Origin: Pseudomonas sp. RIT-PI-q
Lineage (GTDB): Bacteria > Pseudomonadota > Gammaproteobacteria > Pseudomonadales > Pseudomonadaceae
Direction: 5' to 3'
Assembly (NCBI RefSeq): GCF_001297125.1
Contig: NZ_LHPC01000034.1
Coordinates: forward strand, 186,001-250,000
DNA length: 64,000 nucleotides
The notes beneath the pieces were generated by a model. It ran no database searches. It saw only the letters and a list, made by a program, of their open reading frames with translations, and was not told the DNA's origin. Of this stretch, positions 8,107 through 16,335 are shown one piece after another (the first letter of the stretch is position 1; each line of letters begins with the position of its first letter). The position numbers were made by a program, and so were the translations under genes.

Positions 8107-9375
8107 ATGTCCACATCCGAATTTGAGCCAGGATCCCTAGAGCAATCATTAGCGCAGGTTTCACCGACTGTGGAACCATTGATTGAACCCATGGCTCATC
8201 TCTCTCCAGCGCAGATTGAAGAGATCTATAAACGATATTTTTCGGGGGAAAGGACAGGAGATCTCATACGGGAGTTTGATATCAAAACAAACCTAAGCTC
8301 TCTGCTTAAGCTGTTTCCTCTGGTTTCTCGCGCTGATCTGACATGCCCTTATTGCTCATCTCCAGCGACACAGCGCAGACGAGCAAAGTTGGGCCAGATT
8401 CCTCTTCCAGCGTGCACGGGATGTGCGCATGTCTATGAAACTTTCGATGGACGATGCGGATGCGAGGGTTGCAGACACGCTTTTATCAATAAATCCAATG
8501 GCGAGGGTCTAAAAGGTCGGATCCCCTATGCAGATCTTACAATTCGAGAAAAAATAATTCTCCTTTCTGCACTCACGATGGAAAACGATCTGGGGCGAAC
8601 AAGTTTTTCTATCTATCAGCTTCAGAAACATGATCCAAAGTTCGCACCTACACCTGCTTTTCATGCGCATTGCCAAAATGAACTCTTTGCTCGGAAAATA
8701 ATTCTTATATCTGAGGAAACGACTCACAGTAGCCTGGAGTTGTGCAGGATGCATGAGTTTACTGATTTTCTTCTCTGGCGTCCTAACGTCTCAGCCAGTG
8801 ACGAAACGGGTAAGCCCCTTGAAATTGATTTATTGCGAATATGTCTTTGGAACGAGTTTTCCGAGATCAAAACTGATTACGGTGCTGCGTTGATCGAGCT
8901 GATGTATGAGTTGGCTATCGAAGAACTCATGGAATATCTTGCTCATATGGTCAGTTTGTCCAGTGTCAATTTCAAGGCATGGGCTGCAGCTCGTTCTGCT
9001 TTGAAATCCCTGTTGCCGTCGAAATCCATCAGTGAGATTTTCGGTTTCATTTGGGGGGCTGTGAAAGGCGCTGAAAAAGCGATAGGTCGCAAAAATATCA
9101 ATGGCGCCGCACATGCGGGAAATCTAATCCCTTCAAACATTATTCAGGCCGCTGAAGCGTTCGAAGCTCGTCCACCGAAACAAGGGCATCGAGAGTTTTT
9201 CAGACTTAGCCACATAAAGCCAAGTCAGATATCAAATACAATATACAAATTGATTTTAGGCGATAAGGACGGCGCTTTTAAAATTCCCCTGCCGCGATAT
9301 ATCAGTGAAGTTATGCGGCCGACCCTTGAAGGGATCACTACGGCTAAAGCTGCGAAAGCTTTTTTCGAGCAATGA
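8107..9375 (+). CDS. unrecognised protein with N-terminal zinc-ribbon-like cysteines
   Basis: A 422-residue protein. I start at the ATG at 8107, preceded by GAGGAG, rather than at an in-frame TTG 12 bases upstream. Residues ~25-70 resemble a small helical module (LSPAQIEEIYKRYFSGERTG) like a homeodomain-type HTH. Cysteine pairs follow (CPYC near 79, CTGC near 103, CGCEGC near 117), which could form one or two zinc ribbons. The remaining ~300 residues are helical with no motif I recognise. An HTH plus zinc ribbon suggests DNA or RNA binding. Function unknown. It stands alone between the duplicated-module gene and the XRE regulator. Confidence 0.68.
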   Translation: MSTSEFEPGSLEQSLAQVSPTVEPLIEPMAHLSPAQIEEIYKRYFSGERTGDLIREFDIKTNLSSLLKLFPLVSRADLTCPYCSSPATQRRRAKLGQIPLPACTGCAHVYETFDGRCGCEGCRHAFINKSNGEGLKGRIPYADLTIREKIILLSALTMENDLGRTSFSIYQLQKHDPKFAPTPAFHAHCQNELFARKIILISEETTHSSLELCRMHEFTDFLLWRPNVSASDETGKPLEIDLLRICLWNEFSEIKTDYGAALIELMYELAIEELMEYLAHMVSLSSVNFKAWAAARSALKSLLPSKSISEIFGFIWGAVKGAEKAIGRKNINGAAHAGNLIPSNIIQAAEAFEARPPKQGHREFFRLSHIKPSQISNTIYKLILGDKDGAFKIPLPRYISEVMRPTLEGITTAKAAKAFFEQ

Positions 9376-9697
9376 TCACTCTGCGTTGATCTCCAGGATT
9401 CAAGATGGCGGGGCATGAATTCTCCAGTCAGTCATCGCCAGCGACAGAGTACATCTTCAACTGTGCACTGAGTGCAGGTCATCAATAGATCCGCTATAGA
9501 GTATTCGCTAGCTATGGCTGATCTGCATGAAAAAAATCAACCCATACAAGCGCTATCAAAACTGACCCAGCGACAAGCTCTATGTCTGAGGGGCAAGGCA
9601 TGAGGGTGTTGATCGGTATTCAACTGATAAGATGAGGTGAGCGTGTACCAGCGGCAGCTGTGTGAAGGTGAGGTGAGAGAGAGCATTGCTTCTGAAA
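9376..9697. other. convergent intergenic region, no gene seen
   Basis: This stretch separates the 3' ends of the zinc-ribbon-like gene and the XRE regulator. It contains a short motif, ATCAATAGATCC (9481-9492), similar to sequence in the operator region at 10285-10297 and in the palindrome at 15180-15200. No coding frame with a plausible start was found. Confidence 0.5.
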
Positions 9698-10159
9698 TCA
9701 GCTATCCAGTGGGCGATTCCAATACCGCTGGACGGTAGTTTTCGCAACACCTAACGCCTTCATGGTTTCGGCTCGAGAATGACCTTGGGCCTTCATCTGC
9801 TGGACAGAGCGCCAAACCTCAACGGCTTGCGTGATCCGAGGGTGGGGGGAGAGTTCCTCCTGCTCACTGAGACGATCATCAAAAAGAGCCAAAGCTTCCA
9901 GATCCGCGCTGGCTTTTTCCATCACATCTCTAGAGGTGCTGCCCGATTGTGCTGCATGAACAAGTGTGATGAAGGCAACGGGATGGATACCCAGCGTACC
10001 GCACAGGTCGTCGAGTAAATCGAGCGTCGGGGAGGTCTTCCCGTTCTCAATATGGCTGACGTGAGATTGCGCGACTGCACCTGAAAAATCGTGCTGCGTC
10101 AGGCCGCGTTTTTTTCGAAGCAGCCTGAGTATCGTGGCCAAAGCATTACGCACGGACAT
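9698..10159 (-). CDS. XRE-family HTH transcriptional regulator
   Basis: A 153-residue regulator. Residues ~5-65 form a Cro/C1-type HTH (LRLLRKKRGLTQHDFSGAV, then SHVSHIENGKTSPTLDLLDDL). The C-terminal ~45 residues look like a second HTH of resolvase/Hin type (GHSRAETMKALGVAKTTVQRYW). The gene is divergent from the unknown gene at 10356, and the ~200 bases between them hold an inverted repeat (10219-10292) that is a likely operator. I infer that it represses itself and possibly the 10356 gene. The regulator family is clear, the target is inferred. Confidence 0.88.
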   Translation of the reverse strand: MSVRNALATILRLLRKKRGLTQHDFSGAVAQSHVSHIENGKTSPTLDLLDDLCGTLGIHPVAFITLVHAAQSGSTSRDVMEKASADLEALALFDDRLSEQEELSPHPRITQAVEVWRSVQQMKAQGHSRAETMKALGVAKTTVQRYWNRPLDS

Positions 10160-10218
10160 TTTCCGAATCGTTAAAACGAATGGATATGCCGCGATCGAGA
10201 GGATCTACTCAAATCTAG

Positions 10219-10292
10219 ATATTGATATGAGAGGATCAAAGGTCGCATACTTGGTCTCGTTTGGAAGAGGTGATCGGTAGGATCATCAATAT
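10219..10292. promoter_or_regulatory. putative XRE operator, inverted repeat ATATTGAT / ATCAATAT
   Basis: In the divergent region, ATATTGAT (10219-10226) is mirrored by ATCAATAT (10285-10292). Flanking AATCTAG / AGATCT sequence extends the similarity. The location between the regulator and the 10356 gene fits an operator pair that could support looping. Confidence 0.45.
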
Positions 10293-10355
10293 AGATCTAA
10301 ATCGAGGGTGGCGAGCTGAGCGATTCTTGAGAGGCGGTTTTCTAGGGAATGTCGT

Positions 10356-10835
10356 TTGGACAGAACAACCGCTCCAGGCAAACCTGCCAACGGTATAGCT
10401 GTGCGTGAGGTTGTTACGGTGGTTTCAGATTCAGATTTACTAGGCGATCTTTTTTACGGTTTTGCTCGGCCTTTGCATGGTTCGTGGCTCAACGATGATG
10501 AGTTAATTCGACTAAGTCGGGAGGTCTTTCCGAGTAAGCCTTACTGCATTGTAAGAAATTGGATGCTGTTGGATGTGATTCTCAGTGAGCCCCTGCGTAA
10601 AGAGCTAAAAGCCAGAGGACAGCAGCCCGTAGTGCTTTATGCCCAGTCTGTAATCAGCCATAGCAGTGGCACGAAGGCGCCGGGACAAAGCGTTTGTACA
10701 TCGTTCCAGGATTTTTTCGATGACGGTTTTTTCGAAAGCGACGAAACGCTTTATATCCTCGCTGGCCGTGGTTCTCGCAAACACACCAACCTGCGCGCAA
10801 TTGCGGCTCTAAGAGCCAGCGTTAAGGCAGCTTGA
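10356..10835 (+). CDS. unrecognised protein divergent from the XRE regulator
   Basis: A 159-codon frame starting at TTG (10356) after an AGGGAA ribosome site. An in-frame GTG at 10401 is an alternative start. The sequence (VREVVTVVSDSDLLGDLFYGFARPL..., then VVLYAQSVISHSSGTKAPGQ, FFDDGFFESDETLYILAGRGSRK) has alternating strands and helices and a conserved-looking character. It resembles short conserved proteins carried on Pseudomonas integrative elements, but I cannot name the family. It is probably controlled by the divergent XRE regulator. Function unknown. Confidence 0.62.
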   Translation: MDRTTAPGKPANGIAVREVVTVVSDSDLLGDLFYGFARPLHGSWLNDDELIRLSREVFPSKPYCIVRNWMLLDVILSEPLRKELKARGQQPVVLYAQSVISHSSGTKAPGQSVCTSFQDFFDDGFFESDETLYILAGRGSRKHTNLRAIAALRASVKAA

Positions 10836-10932
10836 TGCTCGGCTCTTGCCTGCAGCGAAGTGCGTCAGAACGAAATTTTCGTGAGGCGAGTCCTACCTTT
10901 TCACCCACCTTTCTCAACGAAATGGCCTCGTG

Positions 10933-11661
10933 ATGAAAGTTAAAATCTACTCGGATTTACACCTCGAGTTTGCGTCATTCGATCCTGTGTCGACTGATGC
11001 TGACCTGGTCATCCTTGCGGGCGATATTCACATAAAAGGTCGAGGCGTAGAGTGGGCCAACAAGACGTTCGACTGCCCTGTGCTGTACGTATGCGGGAAT
11101 CACGAGTTCTATAAGGGGCATTTGGAACTCACGCTAATCAATATGAAAGACGGCGCCTTACCCCACGTTCATGTGCTGAACAACGAGGCGTTTTTGTTCA
11201 ATCAGACGCGATTTCTGTGTGCCACTGCCTGGACAGATTATTCGCTGGACGGTGATGTAATCGCCGCAAAAAAGGAGGCTTGGTCGTGCATGAATGACTT
11301 TGTAGTCATCCGAACTGGAGGTGATTTTCGACGCTTGAGACCTGATGATCTGGCGTACGAATCAAGAAAAACGTATGCATGGCTGTCGGAGAAACTGGAC
11401 GTGCCGTTTGAGGGTAGGACGGTAGTTGTCACTCACCATGCGCCAACGCCTTCAGCGCTATCGGAAAGGCTGGGCGGGTATCTAAATGCGGCTTATGCGA
11501 ACGATTGGTCTGATCTGATGAGGAAGGCAGACGTATGGGTGTATGGCCATACCCATTTAGCGAATGATTACATTGAAAATGGCTGTCGATTGATCTCGAA
11601 CCCAAGAGGTTATCCAGGGGAAGAGACTGGTTTCAACGCCGACTTTATCGTTGAGATTTGA
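10933..11661 (+). CDS. calcineurin-like metallophosphoesterase
   Basis: A 242-residue protein from the ATG at 10933; the GTG one codon earlier is less likely. It has the complete metallophosphoesterase motif set in order: YSDLHLEF near residue 6, LAGDIH near 31, CGNHEFY near 57, VTHHAPT near 164 and YGHTHLAND near 202. These residues bind two metal ions and hydrolyse phosphomono- or diesters. The protein is cytoplasmic, with no signal peptide. It lies ~95 bases after the unknown gene at 10356. The substrate could be a nucleotide, nucleic acid or phosphoprotein and cannot be told from sequence. Confidence 0.9.
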   Translation: MKVKIYSDLHLEFASFDPVSTDADLVILAGDIHIKGRGVEWANKTFDCPVLYVCGNHEFYKGHLELTLINMKDGALPHVHVLNNEAFLFNQTRFLCATAWTDYSLDGDVIAAKKEAWSCMNDFVVIRTGGDFRRLRPDDLAYESRKTYAWLSEKLDVPFEGRTVVVTHHAPTPSALSERLGGYLNAAYANDWSDLMRKADVWVYGHTHLANDYIENGCRLISNPRGYPGEETGFNADFIVEI

Positions 11662-11772
11662 GGGTTTAACCATTCGATATCGAATGGCGCACAGTCATCC
11701 TCGCAAACCTGGTGGATGGCTTTGCGTTCGCTTTCATCCTTTGAATCTGAATACTGATATTTGGGGGGAGGG

Positions 11773-12108
11773 ATGTATTGGATCAAGACGTTTGGCGCCG
11801 ACATGTTAGCCTTCAGGCTGCATAAGTTACCTACCGTTATCTTGCGTGCGCGTGCCGCGATCGCTGATCCGGACATCGTGGGTTACCTGCTGTGCGCATT
11901 GGAGCGACCTCCACGAATGACTGGGCCTTTGCTTTGTGACTCCGTGAGAAACTTCCCTGAGGGGTTACCCATTCATACTCCCTCCATTGCTCATCGATAC
12001 CGTGTCGAGTATTACGACATCGTGGTGACAATTGATGGCGGCTCATACGTCGTCGCCCATTGGTTGCATGAGAACGGTGCCTTAGATCGATTCGATCGAG
12101 TCCACTGA
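11773..12108 (+). CDS. unrecognised 111-residue protein
   Basis: The ATG at 11773 follows a strong GGGGGGAGGG ribosome site. The protein has strand-rich parts (VEYYDIVVTIDGGSYVVAHWLHENG) near the C-terminus and no recognised motif. It lies ~110 bases after the metallophosphoesterase on the same strand and may belong to its transcript. Function unknown. Confidence 0.5.
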   Translation: MYWIKTFGADMLAFRLHKLPTVILRARAAIADPDIVGYLLCALERPPRMTGPLLCDSVRNFPEGLPIHTPSIAHRYRVEYYDIVVTIDGGSYVVAHWLHENGALDRFDRVH

Positions 12109-12162
12109 GATCGTTTTTAGATGACGTGTTTTGATCACAAAAGACGCTTGCGAGAGCCCGCT

Positions 12163-13197
12163 CTATCCTATCTTGAAGGGCTTAAAAAGCTTGTCAGGTG
12201 CGATGTATAGCTTTCCGCGTGTCCGTGAGAAAGCAACGTAAAGCTTGTTTCTTGTCTGCGGATTGAGCGCGTCAAGGGAGAGTTTTTCGTAACTCTTCCA
12301 GTGGGTGGCGCCCAGTATCACGCACACGTCGTTGTAGTGGTCTAGCCCCTTGCTCGCCCCCCAATTGTTAGAGACACAGCCGTACTTGTAATGCTCTTGG
12401 TAGAACAGCTTTACGACGTTTAAATCCGCGTGCAGAGCGTTAGCCTCCGCCTGGGTGGAAAGCGGGATGATGGCGGTCTCATAGGTGTGCTGTGAGTGCA
12501 TATCAATTTGCAGGTGTGTACGGATGAAGTCGCATATGGTCTGCCCACACCGCCAGCTCCGGCTCAATGTTTCCTTGTCGACGGTGACGCCTGCTTTTCG
12601 AAAGTGTTTTTCGTATTTGCTGATGTCGTTGTGCAGTGAGCTGTTCACGTTTCCATCACGACTGGTGTCAAAGGTGTGTTGGTAGAAATCACCGACGAAC
12701 AGCATTTCGACCTTGGCCTTCGACAATGCCATCAGCAGGTTGAAGTCATGACCCGCAAGGTCTTGAACCTCATCGACGTAAAACTCATCGTAGAAGCGCT
12801 CCATACGCGCTATGACGTCAGGGATCGCCTCGGCAACCTCAATCAATTTAGCGAGTCGATTGTGATAGAGGTAGCCGTTTGGATTGATGTAGTAGTCCAT
12901 ATCGTCCCGCTTGAGTCTCAACGTATGGGCGGGGGGTATACGAAAGCTCATTCCTTCAGTCTCAAGGTGCACTTGTAGCTGAGGGCGATAGCAGAAGCTG
13001 TGAAGGAATGTGAAAAAGCTCAGGAGGTTGATGTTCTTCGGGACGTGACCGAACCGCTTGATAATGCTGTCGCGCAGATGGCGATAGTTGTTCTCCGTGT
13101 ATGTCACTATCAACGCACGTTTTTCGAGGCTCAGGCGCTTCACCAGCAGGGTCGTTTTTCCTGACCCTGCGACAGCGAACATTACTCGTTTATCCAT
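12163..13197 (-). CDS. short UvrD/Rep-type helicase, GajB-like
   Basis: A 344-residue superfamily 1 helicase. Walker A (FAVAGSGKTTLLVKRL) starts near residue 7, Walker B (DEFYVDEVQDLAG) lies near 140 and motif VI-like NKLYVAFSRTRGKLYI near 320. It overlaps the upstream OLD nuclease gene by 16 bases, so the two are one operon. Class 2 OLD nucleases are known to be paired with UvrD/PcrA/Rep-like helicases, and GajA-GajB (Gabija) is the defence example. This helicase is shorter than the roughly 490-residue reference GajB, so parts of the accessory 1B/2B subdomains are probably missing. Assignment to Gabija proper or to a related pair is open. Confidence 0.82.
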   Translation of the reverse strand: MDKRVMFAVAGSGKTTLLVKRLSLEKRALIVTYTENNYRHLRDSIIKRFGHVPKNINLLSFFTFLHSFCYRPQLQVHLETEGMSFRIPPAHTLRLKRDDMDYYINPNGYLYHNRLAKLIEVAEAIPDVIARMERFYDEFYVDEVQDLAGHDFNLLMALSKAKVEMLFVGDFYQHTFDTSRDGNVNSSLHNDISKYEKHFRKAGVTVDKETLSRSWRCGQTICDFIRTHLQIDMHSQHTYETAIIPLSTQAEANALHADLNVVKLFYQEHYKYGCVSNNWGASKGLDHYNDVCVILGATHWKSYEKLSLDALNPQTRNKLYVAFSRTRGKLYIAPDKLFKPFKIG

Positions 13198-14744
13198 TGG
13201 ATGGCCTCGACGATATAGGCCGGAACAGTGAGGTCGCCAGGCTTGCCCTTGAGCAGCTCAAATGCTGCCTCGGCCTTGTTGGCCAGCATGTACTCCAAGG
13301 GTGAAAGAGTTTTTCGTCTTGGCCCGAAAACGGTCTTGCAAGTTTCCACGTTGTCGTTGTGAAGCCCAATTTCGAAGGTGGAGCGGTCATTGTCCGGGTC
13401 AGCAAAGACTTTGGCATTGAACGACACGAAGTCGACGTAGTTTTCCACGCAGTTCTTCTGAAAATTCTTATCGTTGTCCCGTATCGCTGCGACCCGAATT
13501 CCCAGCAGGTTTGCGAGCTCCATGTATCGTTTGAAACTGGTACCACCGATGGAGATTATGTGAACGTCGTCGGCCTCTGGCAGACGCCCTTGTGTGCATT
13601 GCCTGTAGAACTCCTCGACCAGAATGAATTCGGCATCACCTTCAACCAGGATCACCTTCTTCGAAAGCGCGAACTCCAAAACATTGTTGTCTGGCGCTTT
13701 CATGAAGAACTCAGCGGTCTCCTCGGACAGCTCCTTAAGGGAGCCAGCAACTGCATTTGGGCCGATCAGAAGGGCGTGCCGAAGATCAAGCCTTGAGCAG
13801 ATATGGCTGCTATGGGTGGCAATGAAAAGCTGTGTGCTCTTGTTCTGCGCCAGCTTGGCGACGAGTGCTTTCATGGACGAATGGCTGAGGTGGTTTTCAG
13901 GTTCCTCCAGGAGCAATACATCCAGACCTCCCTGTTTATGCTTGCTCAGGGCGAATTCAGTTTTAATGAAGCACTGTCTTCCCTTGCCATGATTCTCAAG
14001 CGGTATGTCGTCTTCGGTGATGATCAAGTCAGTTTCTAGATTCGATCGGGTGTTGCTGCGTACGTCGAATTGGTAGGCCGGCAGGTTAGCGTTGAGATCG
14101 GCCAGGTGTTGGCCTGTAAACGCTTGCTTTCCTTGTCGATACAAGTTTTCAAGTTTGTAGCGATTTTCTACCGGCGCGTTGAAAGCGTATACGGCTCTGG
14201 TGTATTCACGGGAGGCGTAGTCGCCATCGATTCGTGAGCTGTCCAGCATCAGGTGCTTGAAAGGGCGATTGAAAGCCGCATAAGGCCTGCCGGCGAACGT
14301 CTCAAATCGCACCGCGTAGTATTCGAAAGGGAAATTCGGATGAGCGTCTGCCAAGATGGCTTGTACTGCTTCGCCGTATTCACCCATGACCGCCACGATC
14401 ATGCGCAGACCGTCAGTCTTGCGTTGATGGGCATTGTTGGTTCCATACAAGTTTTCATCATCACCTTCCTCGACGAAAACGTCGACTACCAGCTCGGGTA
14501 GTTTATCGAGGCTTTTGTCGCCTGCAAGGAAGTTGTCCACCGCTTCCTTGTTGAGCAGTGTTTCTACCCCTAGAGCTTCGATGCGGTTGCGACTTCCACC
14601 GAGGGCGAGATCTAAGGCAAGCAAAACGCTGCTTTTTCCCGCCTCGTTACCGCCAATCAGCACATTCTTCCAAGACTCAAAATCGAGGGTGAGACTTTTG
14701 AATTTTTTGAAGTTTTGAATGACCACTTTCCTGATGGTGTGCAT
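13182..14744 (-). CDS. OLD-family ATPase/TOPRIM nuclease, GajA-like
   Basis: I start at the ATG at 14744 (MHTIRKVVIQNFKKFKSL), where the ABC-type ATPase fold begins, rather than at a frame opening 59 codons upstream. This gives 520 residues. Walker A-like NVLIGGNEAGKSSVLLALD lies near residue 30. The ABC signature region is followed by LLLEEPENHLSHSSMKALV (Walker B) and FIATHSSHICS (H-loop). A C-terminal TOPRIM segment begins KVILVEGDAEFILVEEFY (near 360) and continues with AIRDNDKN. This matches the GajA/OLD layout of an SMC-like ATPase fused to a metal-dependent DNA nuclease. With the overlapping helicase it forms a two-gene defence module. The ATPase and TOPRIM motifs look intact. Confidence 0.88.
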   Translation of the reverse strand: MHTIRKVVIQNFKKFKSLTLDFESWKNVLIGGNEAGKSSVLLALDLALGGSRNRIEALGVETLLNKEAVDNFLAGDKSLDKLPELVVDVFVEEGDDENLYGTNNAHQRKTDGLRMIVAVMGEYGEAVQAILADAHPNFPFEYYAVRFETFAGRPYAAFNRPFKHLMLDSSRIDGDYASREYTRAVYAFNAPVENRYKLENLYRQGKQAFTGQHLADLNANLPAYQFDVRSNTRSNLETDLIITEDDIPLENHGKGRQCFIKTEFALSKHKQGGLDVLLLEEPENHLSHSSMKALVAKLAQNKSTQLFIATHSSHICSRLDLRHALLIGPNAVAGSLKELSEETAEFFMKAPDNNVLEFALSKKVILVEGDAEFILVEEFYRQCTQGRLPEADDVHIISIGGTSFKRYMELANLLGIRVAAIRDNDKNFQKNCVENYVDFVSFNAKVFADPDNDRSTFEIGLHNDNVETCKTVFGPRRKTLSPLEYMLANKAEAAFELLKGKPGDLTVPAYIVEAIQWINE

Positions 14745-15331
14745 GTCGCGCCCTGAGTTGGAAAATTCAAAAATGAGGGGGAGCACCTCAGTTGTAGCTG
14801 ACCGGTATGATCGCGTACGCCTAGGCTGAGTGTTCTCAATGGAAACTAGCTTGGCCAAATGGCTGCGTCTAGCAGTTTCGGATGCTCGTCGAGCAGGTAC
14901 AGTAGATGGCAATGACAGCAATTTTTAGGCATCTCACATCGACTTGAAAGGGGGCTGGGTGTGCGAGCTCTTACGAAGAGCAGTGAACAGTATTCGATCT
15001 GTGCGAGGGGATTTCTGCAAAATTAAACCTGCGATGCACGGTGAACTCACCTGCCTCGCTGGCTGACTTGGGCTTTCAGGAGCCTTTGAAGTTTTCGAGC
15101 TCACTGAAGAGGTTATCCCCAAGATCTTCGTCACTATTTGCTCACACAAGCTTCTGGTTTTCATTATTCTCGCCCGGTCGGATCTATAATAAATAGATCC
15201 ATCATAGAGCCCGTCGATCAACCGGTTAGTAATAGTGATTGGACGTCCCGTCCCGCCGCACATAGCCTGCATTCAACAATTCCGTTGACCACGAATATTC
15301 ATTCGAGGCGCGCGGTGTAGATGAGGATGCA
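14745..15331. other. divergent intergenic region upstream of moaA
   Basis: Almost 600 bases between the OLD nuclease start and moaA. A 59-codon upstream extension of the nuclease frame (14745-14921) is probably untranslated. Minus-strand open frames (14934-15272) look non-coding. It must hold promoters for both directions, and the palindrome at 15180-15200 is the only clear site. Confidence 0.55.
15180..15200. promoter_or_regulatory. perfect palindrome upstream of moaA, putative operator
   Basis: GGATCTAT / ATAGATCC arms of 8 bases with a 5-base AATAA centre, about 130 bases before the moaA start. The regulator is unknown. Confidence 0.4.
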
Positions 15332-16330
15332 ATGTCGGAGCGAGTCTTGATAGATGGGTTCGACAGGCGCGTGGACTATTTAAGGATATCGGTCACCGAT
15401 CGCTGCGATTTCCGTTGTGTGTATTGCATGGCCGAAGACATGCAGTTCCTTCCCCGGCAACGGGTACTGACCCTGGAAGAGCTGTACCAACTGGCTGAAC
15501 GCTTCGTCGCGCTGGGCACCCGCAAGATTCGCCTGACTGGGGGAGAGCCGTTGATCCGCCCAGGCGTGGTGCAGTTGTGCCAGAAAATCGCAGCCCTGAG
15601 TGGTCTGCGAGAACTGTGTATGACCACCAACGGCTCACAGCTGACCAAACTGGCCGCTCCGCTGTTTGAGGCGGGGGTTAGTCGCCTCAATATCAGCCTT
15701 GATTGCTTGAACCCGCAACGCTTTCGCGAGCTGACCCGCACCGGCGATCTTGAGCAGGTGATCAAAGGCATCGACGCAGCCAACAAGGCAGGCTTTCGCA
15801 ATACCAAGCTCAACTGCGTAGTGATGAAGGGGCGCAACGATCACGAGATTAACGACCTGGTGAGCTTCGCTATTGATCGGCAATTGGACATCTCGTTTAT
15901 CGAAGAAATGCCCTTGGGCGCAATCGATGAACACAGCCGCGCGGAGTCGTTTTATTCCAGCGCCCAGGTACGAGAACGGATTGCGGAACGCTACACTCTG
16001 ATCGAGTCAACCGAGTCGACCCAGGGCCCTTCGCGCTATTGGCGTTTGGCCGAAGCACCGCAGATCCGCCTTGGATTCATTTCACCCCACAGCCACAACT
16101 TCTGCGGCACCTGCAATCGGGTTCGACTGACCGTGGAAGGTCGTCTGATTCTGTGTTTGGGTAATGAGCATTCCGTCGATCTCAAAGCTGTATTACGCAG
16201 CCAACCCGGACACCCCGAACACTTGGAGAACGCCATTATCGATGCGATGAAACTAAAGCCTTATCGGCACAATTTTGACGTGAGCGATGACATTCAGGTT
16301 GTACGCTTCATGAACATGACAGGCGGCTGA
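15332..16330 (+). CDS. moaA: GTP 3',8-cyclase MoaA (molybdenum cofactor synthesis)
   Basis: A 332-residue radical SAM enzyme that, with MoaC, converts GTP to cyclic pyranopterin monophosphate, the first step of molybdopterin synthesis. The N-terminal radical SAM cluster motif is visible (C25, C29, C32 in CDFRCVYC), followed by RLTGGEPL. The C-terminal second 4Fe-4S motif is FCGTCNRVRLTVEGRL with a further Cys in LILCLG. The protein ends with NMTGG, the usual double-glycine terminus. Length is normal for the family. The next gene (bestrophin) starts 5 bases after the stop. No other moa genes are nearby, so this may be an extra moaA. The formate dehydrogenase at 31-37 kb is a consumer of the cofactor. 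Confidence 0.96.
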   Translation: MSERVLIDGFDRRVDYLRISVTDRCDFRCVYCMAEDMQFLPRQRVLTLEELYQLAERFVALGTRKIRLTGGEPLIRPGVVQLCQKIAALSGLRELCMTTNGSQLTKLAAPLFEAGVSRLNISLDCLNPQRFRELTRTGDLEQVIKGIDAANKAGFRNTKLNCVVMKGRNDHEINDLVSFAIDRQLDISFIEEMPLGAIDEHSRAESFYSSAQVRERIAERYTLIESTESTQGPSRYWRLAEAPQIRLGFISPHSHNFCGTCNRVRLTVEGRLILCLGNEHSVDLKAVLRSQPGHPEHLENAIIDAMKLKPYRHNFDVSDDIQVVRFMNMTGG

Positions 16331-16335
16331 AGACC

